Source of the DNA: Lunularia cruciata
Lineage: Eukaryota; Streptophyta; Marchantiopsida; Lunulariales; Lunulariaceae
NCBI GenBank assembly: GCA_948567375.1
Contig: OX419759.1
Coordinates: forward strand, 50,186,593-50,250,592
Direction: 5' to 3'
DNA length: 64,000 nt
Shown: in pieces, positions 48,661 through 61,080 of the stretch
Layout of the letters: each line of letters opens with the position of its first letter
How positions within the stretch are numbered: position 1 is the stretch's first letter
The notes under the pieces: model-generated
What the model saw: the letters and a program-made list of their open reading frames with translations, nothing else
Database searches by the model: none
What the model was told of the DNA's origin: nothing
Position numbers and translations under genes: made by a program

Positions 48661-49345
48661 GTAGTATCCAATAGAGAGAGTATGCCTATTGGATTTGTTT
48701 GGTGGGATCAACATTGGACTTGCTATAGAATTATAAGCAAGTATATAAGTTAAGAGATACTTGTATGTGGAGAGAGATAGGATTATTAGGTGAGTCTCTC
48801 GACTTCATAACATACTTGTCCTACTGGTATCTAGAGTTAGTATTGATATCAATAGTTAGAGATTACCAAAAGATCCTACCAACCAGTATTTCCTTGCTAG
48901 GAGTACAAGATCTAGAGAGACATGGTCCCATTTATTTGGTGATTTTTGGATAGCCATGTCAAGAACATATTTATACTGGCAAAGGTCAAGGTCTATGAGG
49001 TCCTCATTTTGGTGTTTTTTGGGAGATGTTATGTATACTACATCATCTCTTTGTTCATCAAGCCATGTCTCAATCCTATATTTTAGAGAACATCCCTTTG
49101 ATGGATGCTTCTTGCACACAAGTTGTAACAAGTACACATCAAGTCCATTCTTGGATGAGACTTACCATGTTATTAGATGTAGCTAGAGTTGGATCACAAG
49201 CTCATTATCTTTGTCTTTGGTGGACAAACCTCTTATCTAGAGAGGTTTACAATGTGCATATTATAGGATTTAATGATTATCCCACCTTATTATTGATGAT
49301 ACTTTGGATGTTGGGTGCCAATCTCAAATAATGGCAATAGTGAAC
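48661..49345 (+). pseudogene. Copy A, C5-cytosine methyltransferase-like domain (fossil)
   Basis: Same domain as in copy C. A glycine-rich LDLFGG segment (48688-48720) resembles methyltransferase motif I (cofactor binding). YILENIP (about 49077-49098) resembles the ENV motif, and HQVHSW...DVARVGSQAH...LWWTNLL (about 49135-49235) resembles the late motifs of DNMT3/DRM-type enzymes. The order and spacing are right for the family. The copy is broken in many places. Confidence 0.7.
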
Positions 49346-50202
49346 CTTGTTGAGCAACCTAGAGCCACTTTACTCACACTTATGGGTTTCCTACGCTCAT
49401 ATGAGTTTTGAGAGGGGGTCTTGGACTTGTATGGAACTCAAAATTATAGCAGTTGGTGGAGCCTAATGCAAATGAGAGAGAGAGAGAGCAGCCAATGGGT
49501 ATTTGTACCAATATTACTACCATTTCAATAATGTAAGAGGCATCCAAACATCAAGTGTTAGGTCAAGCTATGGACTTGAACTGTTTGACATGGATTGTGA
49601 GCCTTGGATTGGTAGAGCAAATGTAGGATGTGCTTGATAGGCATCACCACTTGGACACTTGTGAGATTTGTGCCTATCAAGACGATTCAAGTACATGTTG
49701 GGGATGATGGACCAAGTGTGCATGGTATTCTTGGGACACAACCAATGTCTGTTAGTGAGAGTGGTGTTCTTGAGGTTCATCCAAGTGAGCATGGACTACT
49801 TGGGTTCCTTGGATTACTTGGTTATCTAGAGGACATGTGGAGCTTGTAGCCAAAGCAAAGGGAGTTTTTTGCTCTAAGGTTGGAAGCATGACATTATTTC
49901 TCCCAAGGGCCTAGTGTAGCAACTAGTTGGTGCATCTTCCGTTGCTACATCAATTATAGAAGATACTTGGGAGCCAAACATTGGACCCAAGCTTATAGTA
50001 GGAGAGATGGAGAGTTTGGAGGTTCTTGAGGAGCTACACGAGTTGTTGTGCCTTTAGTATGAAGGATTTGGGTACTTTGAAAGGACTTGGTATTTGGATT
50101 GAGGTGACTAGTGATAAATTAGTTTTTTGACATCCTTACAAATATAGTGATATGGAAAGAGCATTAATTCAAAGCTGAAGTAGAGACCTTTTCGAAGTTG
50201 GG
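49346..50202 (+). pseudogene. Copy A, region between methyltransferase and reverse transcriptase (fossil)
   Basis: Aligns with copy C 42150-42470 at its start (for example around CACTTGGACACTTGTGAG). No domain of its own is recognised. D2 is inserted at its end, with TSD TTGGG. Confidence 0.55.
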
Positions 50203-50951
50203 TGTAATACCAAGAGCTAGCCATATGATCTAGATGTGAAATTTGGTTTGGTAACATCTAGAATGATATTTACATGATGGAAAAAATTAGATCAAATAGA
50301 AGTATCACCAAAAGAGTACTTCCACTAATAGGGTAGAAACCAAAATAAACTTGAAAACCTTAGAACCAATAGCTAGACATATGATTTACAGGTGAGAATT
50401 GGTTTGGTAACATTTGGAAGGATGTTACACATGATAGGACTAAATAGGTCAGAAATAGGTCTCACCAAAAGGGGACTTCTACTAGTAGAGTAGGAATTGA
50501 AATATGCCTAAATTCTTTTATGGCAATTTTGGAGGCCTAAATGGATGAATTAAGCCTTGAAAATGTGCAGATTCCCCTCCATTGAATGTATGTAAGCTTG
50601 GCCTTCCCTCCTCCCTAGTTTGTCTTGTTGATAGCTTTCCAAAGGTACCTCACTCACGTGATTATGAGATTCATATAGGAATATTCCCTAAAAAGATTCC
50701 CTCTAGTAAAAGCTTATTTGACCAGCCAGATAGGACCAAGACCAACATATCACCCATCCAAGTAAGTAATCTAAGGGTGGAGCTTGCTGACATGTCACCT
50801 ATCTATGTGCCTAATCCTATGGTAGAGCTTCCTTGGAGGAGATCCTTTTTTTCTATATAATAAAGAGAAGGTGCTCCTTTGGGGCATTGGAGTTTGAGTG
50901 TGAAACTTGTGTTTGTGCATTTGTGTTTCATGCTATCCTCATAACATTACA
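50203..50951 (+). repeat. Element D2 5' LTR
   Basis: Starts TGTAATACCAAGAGCTAGCC and ends TAACATTACA. TATA-like CTATATAATAAAGAG lies near 50853. TGGTACCATAGCAGG just downstream sits at the primer-binding position. Confidence 0.92.
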
Positions 50952-51539
50952 ATGGTACCATAGCAGGTGTTTCAATCCAAGAGAGTGGATCACCTCTCTT
51001 GGAAGAACATGGGCTACTAAGACTGAGTAATTTTGGGGTGAAAACCCGTAGAGAAATTGATAGGATAGGAGTGTTTTAGAAAGAAGATGGGATGGAAGCT
51101 CCTATAGGACAATTTCTTGCACCACATTTTCCATTTCTGACTCTGTTTCATATCAAGGTCATGTATACTCAGCGAGAGCAAGTGAGAGTATACCTCATTT
51201 ACCATTTTGGAGTAGAGTTCCTGGACATAGTGATGAATTCACCAAACTGGGTGATTTTGCCTATAGTGATTTACAATAGAGAGTGTGATTTGACAATCTA
51301 CATTTTATTGTGATGGATTTGAATGTCCCAAATCCTCTCCCTTTCAACACTCAAGTAGAAATTTGTTATGTAGTGAGACCAAAAGTGATGTTTAGACATT
51401 TCATGGTAAGGAATTTTGGTGAGGAACATTATCAACGAGTGATAGCTTTTGAGGTTCCAATGGTAGTTCCAATAGTTTGTGCGCCCTCCAAAGTGATCAT
51501 ACTAATTCTCTATTGAAGTAGACAGTAGCAATTGACTGT

Positions 51540-53180
51540 TGCAAGAACCATGTTGCAAAAGCTGGTGCAAGGAATGCAAGAGATGTTGAACAAATTTTGA
51601 GAGATTAAGATGACCATAGAGACATTACAAAGTCAAATGCAAAGCCTTAGGAATGATCAAGCAATGCAAGAAGAAGAGTTGTCTCAAACCCTAGTACTTG
51701 TGATTGAAGTATTTGGAGGTGAACCCCTACCTACAAACCTGGTCAACAATGAAGCCACATTGCTACTTTGGATGAAGAAGACCTGCAACATCGAGCCTTA
51801 CAAGGAGCAGTGTACAATGGGAGTAGTGGAGAATTGGATCTCAAGAATGAATTGATATTTCTGATTGTTCTCAATAGAGATCAACGAGCATGCTGCAAGA
51901 GTGTTTGCATGTGGGTACTTGACCAATAAAACCCTCACATGGAACGATGCTTGGGAATGATCCATGTTGGCAAAGAGAAGAAGGTCACATGGACAACAAT
52001 GCAAGAAGGATTGCTGAAGAATTTCCAATTGGTGGATTCTATGTAGATGACCCAGATCTGTGAGCTGGCCTATCTCTCACTCAAGATGAATCTCTAATGG
52101 CTTTTATAGTAGCGCACCATGGACTAAGAAGGCAAAGAACCCCAACTCTATCATACTCCTCCAAGGCTAACACTCCAATACTCAAGACATTGCTCATTAG
52201 AGAACTCAATGAGAGAGAGATAGGTGCAAATGAAAGGATGATGAGTACTTCCTCACCCCTTGTTTATATACTTGTGAAATAGTTACGCACCAAAGTTACT
52301 AATTACAAGAGTAACTCAAGTTACTGGGCTAAAAGTCAAGTAAAGTCAAAAAGTATAAAGGAATATCCATTCACATGAGCATATTCCACTAAACATGTGA
52401 TCTTATCTTGACCTAACCACTAAGTCAAGGATTCTTTCACATGGGCTATCCTTGGACTATAGAAGAATCCAAAACAAAAAAGCTTGCGGGCCCAAGAGTT
52501 CTCAACTCTTTCCTCAAAGCCAAACACCTAAGAATAATACCAAGTCATGACACTTGAATCCAAAATAGTGGTGCTCATCTTTTCTACATCCTTTATCTCT
52601 ATATAAATAATATCTCTCTAGTACTTGTAATACCAAGCTAAATATCACAATACCACACATGCATAAATGGGTGTTACATATCCGACTATGGGGATTGAAA
52701 CAAAAGAACAACATACAAGAGTATGTGGAGGCATTTTTAGATTTACAACTTGCAATAACCAATATGAGTCTAGTAGAGGCTCTCGACAATTTCAAACAAG
52801 GATTGAAGGAGCGGATTTGCAAGAAGTTATGGTACAAAATCCTTGCACGGTAGTTGAAGCCATTGCTTGTATGCAAAGAATAGCAAGGGCATTGGATGGA
52901 GGTGAAGGAGTAGTTCCACCTCAACGTTATTGGGAAAAAATGCCACACATGGGTGGACCAATATCAATGGAACTAGGCAACCTTTAGTTTCAAGACTGAG
53001 GGGCAGAACTGCTTCAAAGAGAGCGGGGATGAGTAGAAGAATAGAGAGATCTCCCACAAGGAGAAGGAGCTCAAGGAGAACAATGCCATTGTTACAATTA
53101 TGGCCGTATTGGGCACTACCAACTGACGTGCTCGTCTCCCTAGAGGCCCTCAGGCTTCATACATGCAATCTTTGAACAAC
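51540..53180 (+). pseudogene. Element D2 gag (fossil), split by a solo LTR
   Basis: Aligns with the D1 gag: the TIETLQSQMQSLRNDQAMQ start, a NWISRMN segment and a knuckle-like end near 53080. The block 52059-52678 is foreign (family F solo LTR). Confidence 0.82.
52059..52678 (-). repeat. Solo LTR of family F inside element D2
   Basis: Closely matches the LTR at 62468-63146. On the minus strand it starts TGTAACACCC and ends GGCTCACA-like (CCAGCTCACA). Flanks AGATC (left) and ATATC or TATC (right) look like a slightly changed 4-5-bp target duplication. No internal sequence remains, as after LTR-LTR recombination. Confidence 0.88.
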
Positions 53181-53319
53181 ATGGAGAGACACACTAAAGA
53201 GGAGGAGGTGGAAATCACTTTGGAAAACAAAGATCACCAATACCTTTAGCTTTACTGGCTCAATAAGGAAGCAAAAAAGTGAGGGAAGGAAGAAAAAAAG
53301 TGCACAAAGATCCCAAAAG

Positions 53320-55140
53320 GCAACCTCACAATTTGTTGTGAATGGAGTCCTAGAAAGCAATCAAGTGAGAGTATTAATAGATCCAAGAGCAACATAGAAT
53401 TTCTTGTCTTGCTTTGTTGCAACAAGATTGAGAATGGATCTAGAAAGAGATGAGAGCAAAGAAGTAGAGTTACATAACGGGCAAACAGAGAGGATTGAAT
53501 CATTACTTAAACAGGTAACACTCTTTATAGGAGAATATCAAGAAGCAATTGAGTGGCAAGTGATACAATTAGCTTGTTAGGATGCAATCTTAGGCATGCC
53601 ATGAATAGAGTATTACAACACTATGGTAGATTGGAGGAAAAAAGTAGTGAGAATCCACCAATGCTCAATCATTGGGGTTAAAGAAAAATCACACAAGCAA
53701 GAATTGCCTCTCTATGTCATAGGGACAACAACTATTTGTAATACCAATAGATGTTTCATGGGCCTAATAAGAGAAGTCCAGAGTGCACAATTTGATGGAT
53801 AAATTTTGGAGAAATTGAAGAATGTAGTAAATGAGTTTCAAGATGTCTTTCCCAATGATCTACCCTCAAGATTACCACCAAAAACAAAAGTAGATCATAA
53901 AATTGAGAGATTTCTAGGGAAGACACCTCCTTGTAAGGCCCCATATTGCCTATCACCTCATGAGTTAGAGGAGTGTAAGAATCAAATTGAAGATATGTTG
54001 CAGAACCCAACCTATCACAATATGGGTCTCTTGTCTTGTTTGTGAAGAAGAAGGATGGTACAATGCATTGACTATGTGCATTGACTATCAAGATCTTAAC
54101 GAACAAACAATGAACCAATACCCCTTACCTCGCATGGATGACCTATTTGATCAACTCAATGGAGCAAGACACTTCACCAAACCAAACTTGCGGAGCGGTT
54201 ATAATCAAATCTAAATTGCAAGGAAGGATGTGGACAAAAGTGCATTTGGAACCAAGTATGGCCACTTTGAGTATCTCGTGATACCTTTTGGCCTCACCAA
54301 TTCACCTGCCACTTTCATGAGTCTAATGAATGACATATTTTGTCCATATTTGGATAAGTCTGTTATCATCTTCCTAGACAACATCTTAGTATACAATAGC
54401 ACAATGACAAAATACAAACAACATCTACAAGAAGCCCCCTAGATTCTAAGATAGAATCAATTGTACATCAAAATCTCAAAGTCTGACTTTAGCAAGTTTG
54501 AAGTAGACTACTTGGGGCATAGAGTAAGTGCATAGAGTATTCAAGTATTGATAGATAAAATACAGGTCATTCAAAAATGGAGTGCCCCAAAAGATCGGAC
54601 TCAACTCAAGAGCTTCTTGGGGTTGACAAGATTCTATCATTGATTTGTCAAGGACTTCTCCAAGGTTGCACAACCTTTAATGGCACTACTTGGCAAGGGG
54701 AAGAAGTGTACGTGAAGAACCACACAAGAGTTGGCCTTTCAAGAATTGAAAGCCACCTTACTACATGCACCAATCTTGAAGTGGTATGACTCAAAATGTC
54801 CAATCAAGTTGGCTATAGATGCATCAAGCATAACAATAAGAGTAGTCCTACAACAAGAGTGGCATGATGGATGGCATCCAATTGCATATTTCTCTTGAAA
54901 GTCACACCACAAAATGAGAAGAGTTGGCCATTGTCTTTGCAAGCAAGCATTGGAAGCACTTTTTGGGTGAGTAGATATTTGTAGTAGAGATAGACCACAA
55001 ACCTATAGTCTACTTTGAGATGCAGAAAGATCTATCTCATTGCCAAATTTGGTGGGCAGAGTGGCAACAATGCTTCAACATGACAATTACCTATATGGAA
55101 GGTAAGAAGCAACTTGCATATGCATTCACTCCCATGCTGA
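53320..55140 (+). pseudogene. Element D2 protease, reverse transcriptase and RNase H (fossil)
   Basis: Aligns with D1 34190-36045: protease site near 53370, a [19 protein letters not shown] segment near 54120-54180, [21 protein letters not shown] near 54255-54320, and the RNase H region up to about 55140. Confidence 0.85.
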
Positions 55141-55299
55141 TGGCAAACAATTTGGTGGTAGAGGTTAAGATTAATCGTGAATTCTGGCTGCTACAAAAAT
55201 TGATCCACAAATTGTAGGAGCGGAATCATCCAAAGGTGTCACCAACACCCAAGGACTCACCTTTTGTGATGGTAGATTATGGATCCCAAATGTCCTAGA

Positions 55300-56600
55300 A
55301 TTATGCACTACTATTCTAGCGGAATGTCATGATTTGGCCATTGCAGGTCATGTCAGAGTGGACAAGACTTTGGATGCAATCTAGCGCCATTACTATTGGC
55401 CCAAGATGAGCAATGACGTGATGGACTATGTGTGCAACTGCTTACTCTGTCAACAAAAAAAAGCTTTTAATCAAGCTCTTGCATGGCTCTTTCAACCTCT
55501 CCTCACTCCTATACAACATTAAGAACAAGTGAGTATGGATCTTGTCTGTGAATTACCCAAGACCACCTTAGGGTTTGACTCCATCATGGTCTTTGTGGAC
55601 CGGCTCAGCAAAATGGTTCATGTACGGCCTACCACCAAGGATGCGACCGCTATATAACTTGCTCAATTATACTTAGATGCAGTCTTCTCTCACCATGGCT
55701 TGTCTCGAGTACTCATCATCAAAAGAGGCACTCAATTTGCCAATTTGTTTTGGCAAACACTCTTTGGTTTCTTCAAAACCAAGTTGGCCATGTCCACAGC
55801 TTATGATCCACAAACAAATGGACAAACAAAGTAGGCTAATTGCACTCTTGAAGAAATGTTATGCGGTTTCACCTTAGAGGAGCAAGAGAGGTGGAACACC
55901 TACTCCCATTGCTGGAATTTGCTTATAACAATTTGGTGAATGCATCCACCCATGTCACTATGTTCTTCTTCATGTATGGTGAGCATCCCTTCACACCTTC
56001 TAGCTTGATGAAGATCCATCTGGTGGCTACCAAGGTCAACACAGTCAACACATTTGTTTCTAGAATCCAACAAGGTGTGGAAAGCACCAAGCATAGATTG
56101 CAAATTGTGCAAAATTGATAGAAGAAGTGTCCTGATGCAAACCATAGGCACATGGAGTTCAATGTTGGGGATCAGGTGTGGCTATCTACAACCAACCTCA
56201 CATTATTTGGCACTCATAAGCTTAGACCTTGTTTTATTGAGCTTTTTTCTATTCTTCATCGAGTCGGCGCTATGGCCTATCACCTCAAGCTACCATCACA
56301 CATGAAGATCCATCCACAGTTCCATGTTTCTCTACTATGTAGATTGCTCCCCGATAGGACCACTGTCATTCCACACAAGACATTTGACCTTGTTTGACAC
56401 TCATTGATGACACAAAGGAATATGAAGCAGAGCATATCCTCCAAAAATATATGCATGGTACTCACCATCCATGGATGGACTATCTAGTATAGTGGAAAGG
56501 TTACCTATCTATGAGGCAACTTGGGAGCCCATTGCTAATTTGACACATGCAAACATTTGAGCAACAACTGCACAATAAGGATGTTGCGTCTTAAAAGGAC
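55300..56600 (+). pseudogene. Element D2 integrase and chromodomain (fossil)
   Basis: Aligns with D1 36200-37518: FVDRLSKMVHVRP-like core near 55600, EFNVGDQVWLSTTNLTLFG near 56155-56210, and the chromodomain region near 56410-56530. Confidence 0.85.
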
Positions 56601-56607
56601 GGAGGTT

Positions 56608-57349
56608 TTTAATACCAATAGCTAGCCATATGATCTAGATATGAAATTTGGTTTGATAATATCTAGAATGATGTTTACATGATGGAAAAATAGACCAGAT
56701 AGAAGTATCACCAAAAGAATACTCTACTAATTGGGCAAAAACCAAAATAGACTTGAAAACCATACTACCAATAGCTAGACATATGATTTAAAGGCAAGAA
56801 TTGGTTTGGTAACATCTGGAAGGATGTTACACACGATGGACTAAATAGATCAGAAAGAGGTATCACCAAAAGGAGACTTCTACTAATAGAGTAGGAATCA
56901 AACTATGCATGAAATCTTTGAAGGCAATTTTGGAGGCTTAAATGGATGAATTAGGCCTCAAAAATATGCAAATTTCTTCCTCATGGATAAAAGGCTAGCC
57001 TTCCCCCCCCCATTGGTTTTTCTTGTTGAGAGCTTTCCAACAGTACCTCACTCATGTGATTTTGAGATTCCTATAGGAAGATTCCCTAAAAGATTCCCTC
57101 TATTAAAAGCTTATTTGACCAACCAGATAGGACCATGACCATCATGTCACCCATCCAAGTAAGTAATCCAAGGGTGGAGCTTTCTAACATGTCATCTATC
57201 TATGTGCCTAATCCTATGGTGAAGCTTCCTTGGAGGAGATCCTCTTTGTCTATATAATAAAGAGAAGGTGCTCCTTTGGGGCATCGGAGTTTGAGTGTGA
57301 AACTTGTGTTTGAGCATCTGTGTTTCCCTGCTATCCTCACAACGTTACA
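56608..57349 (+). repeat. Element D2 3' LTR
   Basis: Follows the purine-rich AAAAGGACGGAGGTT, ends AACGTTACA, then TSD TTGGG. Confidence 0.92.
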
Positions 57350-57354
57350 TTGGG

Positions 57355-58160
57355 TTGGTAGAGATTTCACATAGAGACTATGTTTCAATTATAGTGATGC
57401 CAACCAAGAAGGATATGCATGGTAACTACATAGATAAGTGGATATGTGGAGATTACTAGCCTATCCATTGACATACTAGGGTTGATTGGCTTGCTATCCC
57501 TACCCTAGAGGAGATCTTTTTTATGATTGGGCATGCCAATGTCTTCAATACTTTATATCTTTCAGCAAGATATCATTAATTGTCAATTAGCAAGGAGGAC
57601 AAGTCCAAGACAACATTTTGGACTATTGATCTTCACGGCAAGGATAAATTATATCAATAGAGGTTCTTATCATTTGGGTTAAATTATGCTCTTGCTAAGT
57701 TCTAGAATATTATGGACAAGATCCTAATAGGATTAGATTTTTCTTGGGGCTATTTTGATGACATTTTGGTCTATAGCACTATTGTGGAAAAGCATTCGAG
57801 ATATTTGTTGGAGGTGATTTAGAGATTATAATCTCATAGATTCAAATTACATCTTGGGAAGTGCAGATTCTTTTACAAGCAAGTTGAGTATTTGGGTCAC
57901 ACTACCTACCTTGGTGGACTTGGTGTTTAGCAAACCAAGGTGGAGGCTATTGCATGTATGCCTTAGCATATGGATGTGAGTATAGTGCAAGCATTCCTTG
58001 GGTTGGCAAAATTTTATTCCTGATATGTTAGAGGGTTTAGTGATATTGCCAAGGTCTTGATGGAGTCTAACAAGCTTTCAAAGAAGCTTGCATGATGGGC
58101 TTTGATTTTACATGAGTATGATTTCACAATTATTCATGAACAATGATGTAGAACGTTGAG
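57355..58160 (+). pseudogene. Copy A, reverse transcriptase and RNase H remnant (fossil)
   Basis: Ty3/gypsy-type reverse transcriptase landmarks are visible: WICGDYRP near 57445-57470, a YFDDILVYS-like stretch near 57750-57780, and a VEYLGH-like segment near 57885-57900. A short RNase H-like tail follows. It is broken in many places. Confidence 0.75.
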
Positions 58161-58189
58161 TAGCACCAACCAGTACGATCAGACAAGAA

Positions 58190-58978
58190 CATATTAGCAT
58201 AGTGAGACATATGAGGAGATGGTGCTAATTTGGTATGAAACTACTTTTCTATGTATATTTTTGGATGCTATGATGGTATCTCTCTCAATATATACACAAA
58301 GAGTTGTTGAGTTCATAGTTCCAAAGGGTAGAGATATTGATACATGTCAACAAGATATTCATGATGATGTTTTAGTGATGGATTATCTTTGCACTAGTGT
58401 TGTGGGTGGCACAATTGGTGCCAAGGAGAGAGATATGTCCTTCAATGAGCTAGGAAATTCAGATTGGAGTGCAAACACCTTCATTGTGTGTGGGAGGATG
58501 ATAAAGTTTGAGTAGTACCACTTCTATCTTAGAGACCACAATTGGTACATCATGCTCATGAGGATATTTTGGAGCAAAGCATATATATAGCTTATTCCAT
58601 AGTCATTATTGGTGTTATGGTCTATAAACTAATGTACATCAATTTTTTGCAGATGTGTAATTGATAGTTCTAATTTATGGATGAGATACAAACTTACATA
58701 TAGCCATTTGTCATGCTATTGTAGTTTTGGACTTGGATGATGCAAACATATGGATGAGTGCATGTTTTCAATACAAACATGTGGATGAGTGCATGTATTC
58801 AATGGGCAAAGACGTTTTAGAGAGTGATGCCAATGGCCTTTGAGAACTTAGAAATTGCTCAACATGGATATTTTTATGTTATGCTATTATTCAAGGATGA
58901 GGTTATAGACCCTTGACCTATCAACTTCATTCAAGAGATTATGTATATCTATAATAGACTACACCAACAAAAATTGAT
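58190..58978 (+). pseudogene. Copy A, integrase region (fossil)
   Basis: Aligns with copies C and E: the GAKERD segment near 58415-58440, the HAHEELGHFG-like zinc-binding part near 58550, and the MPMAFENL segment near 58825-58850. Decayed. Confidence 0.65.
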
Positions 58979-59290
58979 GTGACTACAAGCCCTACTATTT
59001 TTAGACTATACAAGGATTTGCCTTTTAGAATCCTCATGTTGGAAGGATATGATGATGTTGTTTGGAAGGATTTTGTGTGCAATTGTGTGTCACGCCACCT
59101 CCCAAACATTGATGGCACTATGGACCCAAGGTTGGATGTTGTATGTGCACGCTTGTTGTGTATGTTATGTGGCTCTTTTAGTGGAGTTATTACTAGGTTG
59201 GTGTGTGATAGCTATTCAAGAAGATGGCATATGGGATGTTTGACTCCTCATCTCATAGTGGTTCCTCAAGGATAATGGTTATGTCTTTGA
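58979..59290 (+). pseudogene. Copy A, PHD-finger-like domain (fossil)
   Basis: After LEGYDDVVWKDFVCNC come paired cysteines (CMLCG), a second pair and an H-x2-C-like region, matching the pattern in copies C and E. See copy E for the clearest version. Confidence 0.65.
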
Positions 59291-59467
59291 TGTACTTTAC
59301 CTATAGTTAGTTCACACTTATATGATACAGATTGCAAATAGACAACTAAAAATGGGGCTCCATAGCACCCAATCTCTTGATTGTTGCCCACCATAGGGAA
59401 TATCATATACTTGGAGTAGATGGCTATATGGAGTTAGAGTGACCTAAATGCTAGCTAGGGAGGCAAT

Positions 59468-59571
59468 TGTGGTACTTTAGAGTTCATGTATGAATTTTAC
59501 ATGAGTTGTGCTTCTATAGTGTATGATGTGACAATGATGTATGTTGTGTAGAAATGTATATACACATGATA
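59468..59571 (+). repeat. Copy A, repeat B1
   Basis: 104 bp starting TGTGGTACTTTAGAG, directly after a purine-rich GCTAGGGAGGCAAT. It is repeated as B2 at the outer end of the element. Its end and the start of A2 are inverted with respect to each other with two bases between. Confidence 0.85.
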
Positions 59572-59573
59572 GT

Positions 59574-60013
59574 TGTCACAACATTTGTAGCACCAAAGAT
59601 TGTTTGCTCAAGCACTAGAGTGATAGTCTTGGCAATCAGAGGTATACTTGTAGTTGGTCAAAGACTGCTTAGTGGCAGCCAGATTTTGTGTTAGGGCTAA
59701 TGATCACACCATGGGACCCACCATCACTTGCATCATCAAATGGACCTTTAGTGGTGCCATTGAGGGCTAGAGATCTAGGTCAAGTAGAGGAGTATACCTT
59801 TGAAGTGCAACTCTAGAGAGCTCACTTCTTTGATATTGGTCCTTCAAGTTCTTGGCTATGGTGGACAAAGGCCATCAAGTGTCACCTTGAGTCTCTTAGC
59901 TAGAGTGAGTATGGCTTGACTATAATTTGTACCCATTTTTGGCAGATCATTAAGTTGAGGATTGAGTTTGATCCCAAGTTGAGTGTGATTCAAGTGTGAA
60001 TTGAATTGATTAT
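59574..60013 (+). repeat. Copy A, repeat A2
   Basis: Direct repeat of A1 (24045-24481), beginning TGTCACAACATTTGTAG. It runs into B2. Confidence 0.85.
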
Positions 60014-60118
60014 TGTGGTACTTTAGAGTTCATGTATGACTTCTATATGAGTTGTGCTTCTATAGTGTACGATTTTGATAGTGATGTATGTTATGTAAGA
60101 ATTTATATACACATGATA
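60014..60118 (+). repeat. Copy A, repeat B2 (outer end)
   Basis: 105 bp, direct repeat of B1. The element ends at ACATGATA, followed by the flank CCAA. Confidence 0.85.
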
Positions 60119-60248
60119 CCAAACACATTTTTGTAGGAATCTAGTACCTTCTCCTAATTGAAATTAGAATATATTACAAGATCAGGTCACATCTACCTAA
60201 AATAACCTACCTCTATTACCAAAGGTCACAACCTGGATCAACCCAATT
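60119..60248. other. Short spacer between copies A and E
   Basis: About 130 bp between the right end of copy A and the outer end of copy E. It starts with the A flank CCAA and ends AACCCAAT next to E. No feature is seen. Confidence 0.6.
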
Positions 60249-60353
60249 TGTCGTGCGTATATACATCGCTACACAACATACATCGCTGTCAACATCATAC
60301 ACTATAAAAGCACAACTCACACATAAGTCATACATAGACTCTAAAGTGCCACA
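60249..60353 (-). repeat. Copy E, repeat B2 (outer end)
   Basis: 105 bp, identical base for base to B1 at 60806-60910 as far as I can read. On the minus strand it runs TGTGGCACTTTAGAG...GCACGACA. Confidence 0.93.
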
Positions 60354-60355
60354 AT

Positions 60356-60803
60356 AATCAGATTGCTTAACATTCTCAACTCAACTCAACTCAGATCAGT
60401 ACTTGATCTGTCACTCTATAAACTGCCAACAACTGGGCACTGATTACAGTCAAGCCACACCCACTCAAGCATAGAGAATCCAGGTGACGCTCGCCGGCCT
60501 CTGTCCACCGTAGCCAGGAACTCGAAGGCTCAACATCAGAGAAGTGAGCTCTCTGGAGCTCACTTCGAAACTATACCCCCTGGACTCGAGCTAGCCCTGA
60601 AACCCTAACGGTCCCGCTGACGGCACACTCGACGGTGCAAACGGTGCAAAGTGACGGTGGGCCCCACCGTGAAGTCAGTACCCCGAACACAAAATCTAAC
60701 CGTCGGAAAGTAGTCCCTGAGAAATAGCTAGAATAACTCTAACTACCATCACTGGAACTCCAGTGTCTGAGCATCTAGATGCGGAACTACAAATGGCGTG
60801 ACA
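60356..60803 (-). repeat. Copy E, repeat A2
   Basis: On the minus strand it starts TGTCACGCCATTTGTAG. It contains a perfect 11-bp-arm inverted repeat around GAGCTC (GAAGTGAGCTC ... GAGCTCACTTC) near 60540-60567. Confidence 0.9.
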
Positions 60804-60805
60804 GC

Positions 60806-60910
60806 TGTCGTGCGTATATACATCGCTACACAACATACATCGCTGTCAACATCATACACTATAAAAGCACAACTCACACATAAGTCATACATAGACTCTA
60901 AAGTGCCACA
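60806..60910 (-). repeat. Copy E, repeat B1
   Basis: Directly follows the purine tract (60911-60925 on the minus strand). It is joined to A2 as GCACGACA-GC-TGTCACGC, an inverted junction. Confidence 0.93.
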
Positions 60911-60925
60911 ATCGCCCCCCTAGCT

Positions 60926-61080
60926 GGTGGTTAGGTCCCTCTAACTCCAGATAGCCATCTACTCTAAGTATATGGTATACCCTCTAATGGGCAAAGATCA
61001 GGAGGCCGGGTGCTATGGAGCCCCATTGTTAGTCGCCTGTTTGCAATCTATACCATATAAAGAATGAACTAGCTATAGGT
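60926..61080 (-). other. Copy E, 3' non-coding part before the purine tract
   Basis: Between the PHD-like region and B1. It is kept in copies A and C at the same place (GGGGCTCCATAGCACCC, GGTATACCATATACT), so it is a conserved non-coding segment of the family. Confidence 0.6.

Larger units (their letters stand above)
50203..57349 (+). mobile_element. Element D2: second chromoviral D-family element (fossil) inserted in copy A
   Basis: LTRs at 50203-50951 and 56608-57349, with a perfect 5-bp target duplication TTGGG (50198-50202 and 57350-57354). Same part order as D1: gag, protease, reverse transcriptase, RNase H, integrase, chromodomain. A solo LTR of family F lies in its gag region. Broken, with many breaks. 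Confidence 0.93.
24045..60118 (+). mobile_element. Copy A: Ty3/gypsy-like element of the methyltransferase/PHD family (fossil)
   Basis: The oldest element of the nest. Its own sequence is in three blocks, 24045-27128, 48175-50202 and 57355-60118, separated by element B with its contents and by element D2. Parts in order: A1 repeat, gag, protease, C5-methyltransferase-like domain, reverse transcriptase/RNase H, integrase remnants, PHD-like domain, then B1-A2-B2. The outer flanks TCAA (24041-24044) and CCAA (60119-60122) look like a 4-bp target duplication with one change. It is heavily broken (many breaks). Excluding insertions the element is about 7.8 kb. Its age exceeds that of B and D2, which lie inside it. 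Confidence 0.85.

Noticed and set aside
52514-52948. 144-residue minus-strand open frame
   Set aside because: It runs antisense through the solo LTR of family F and the D2 gag; no domain of its own.
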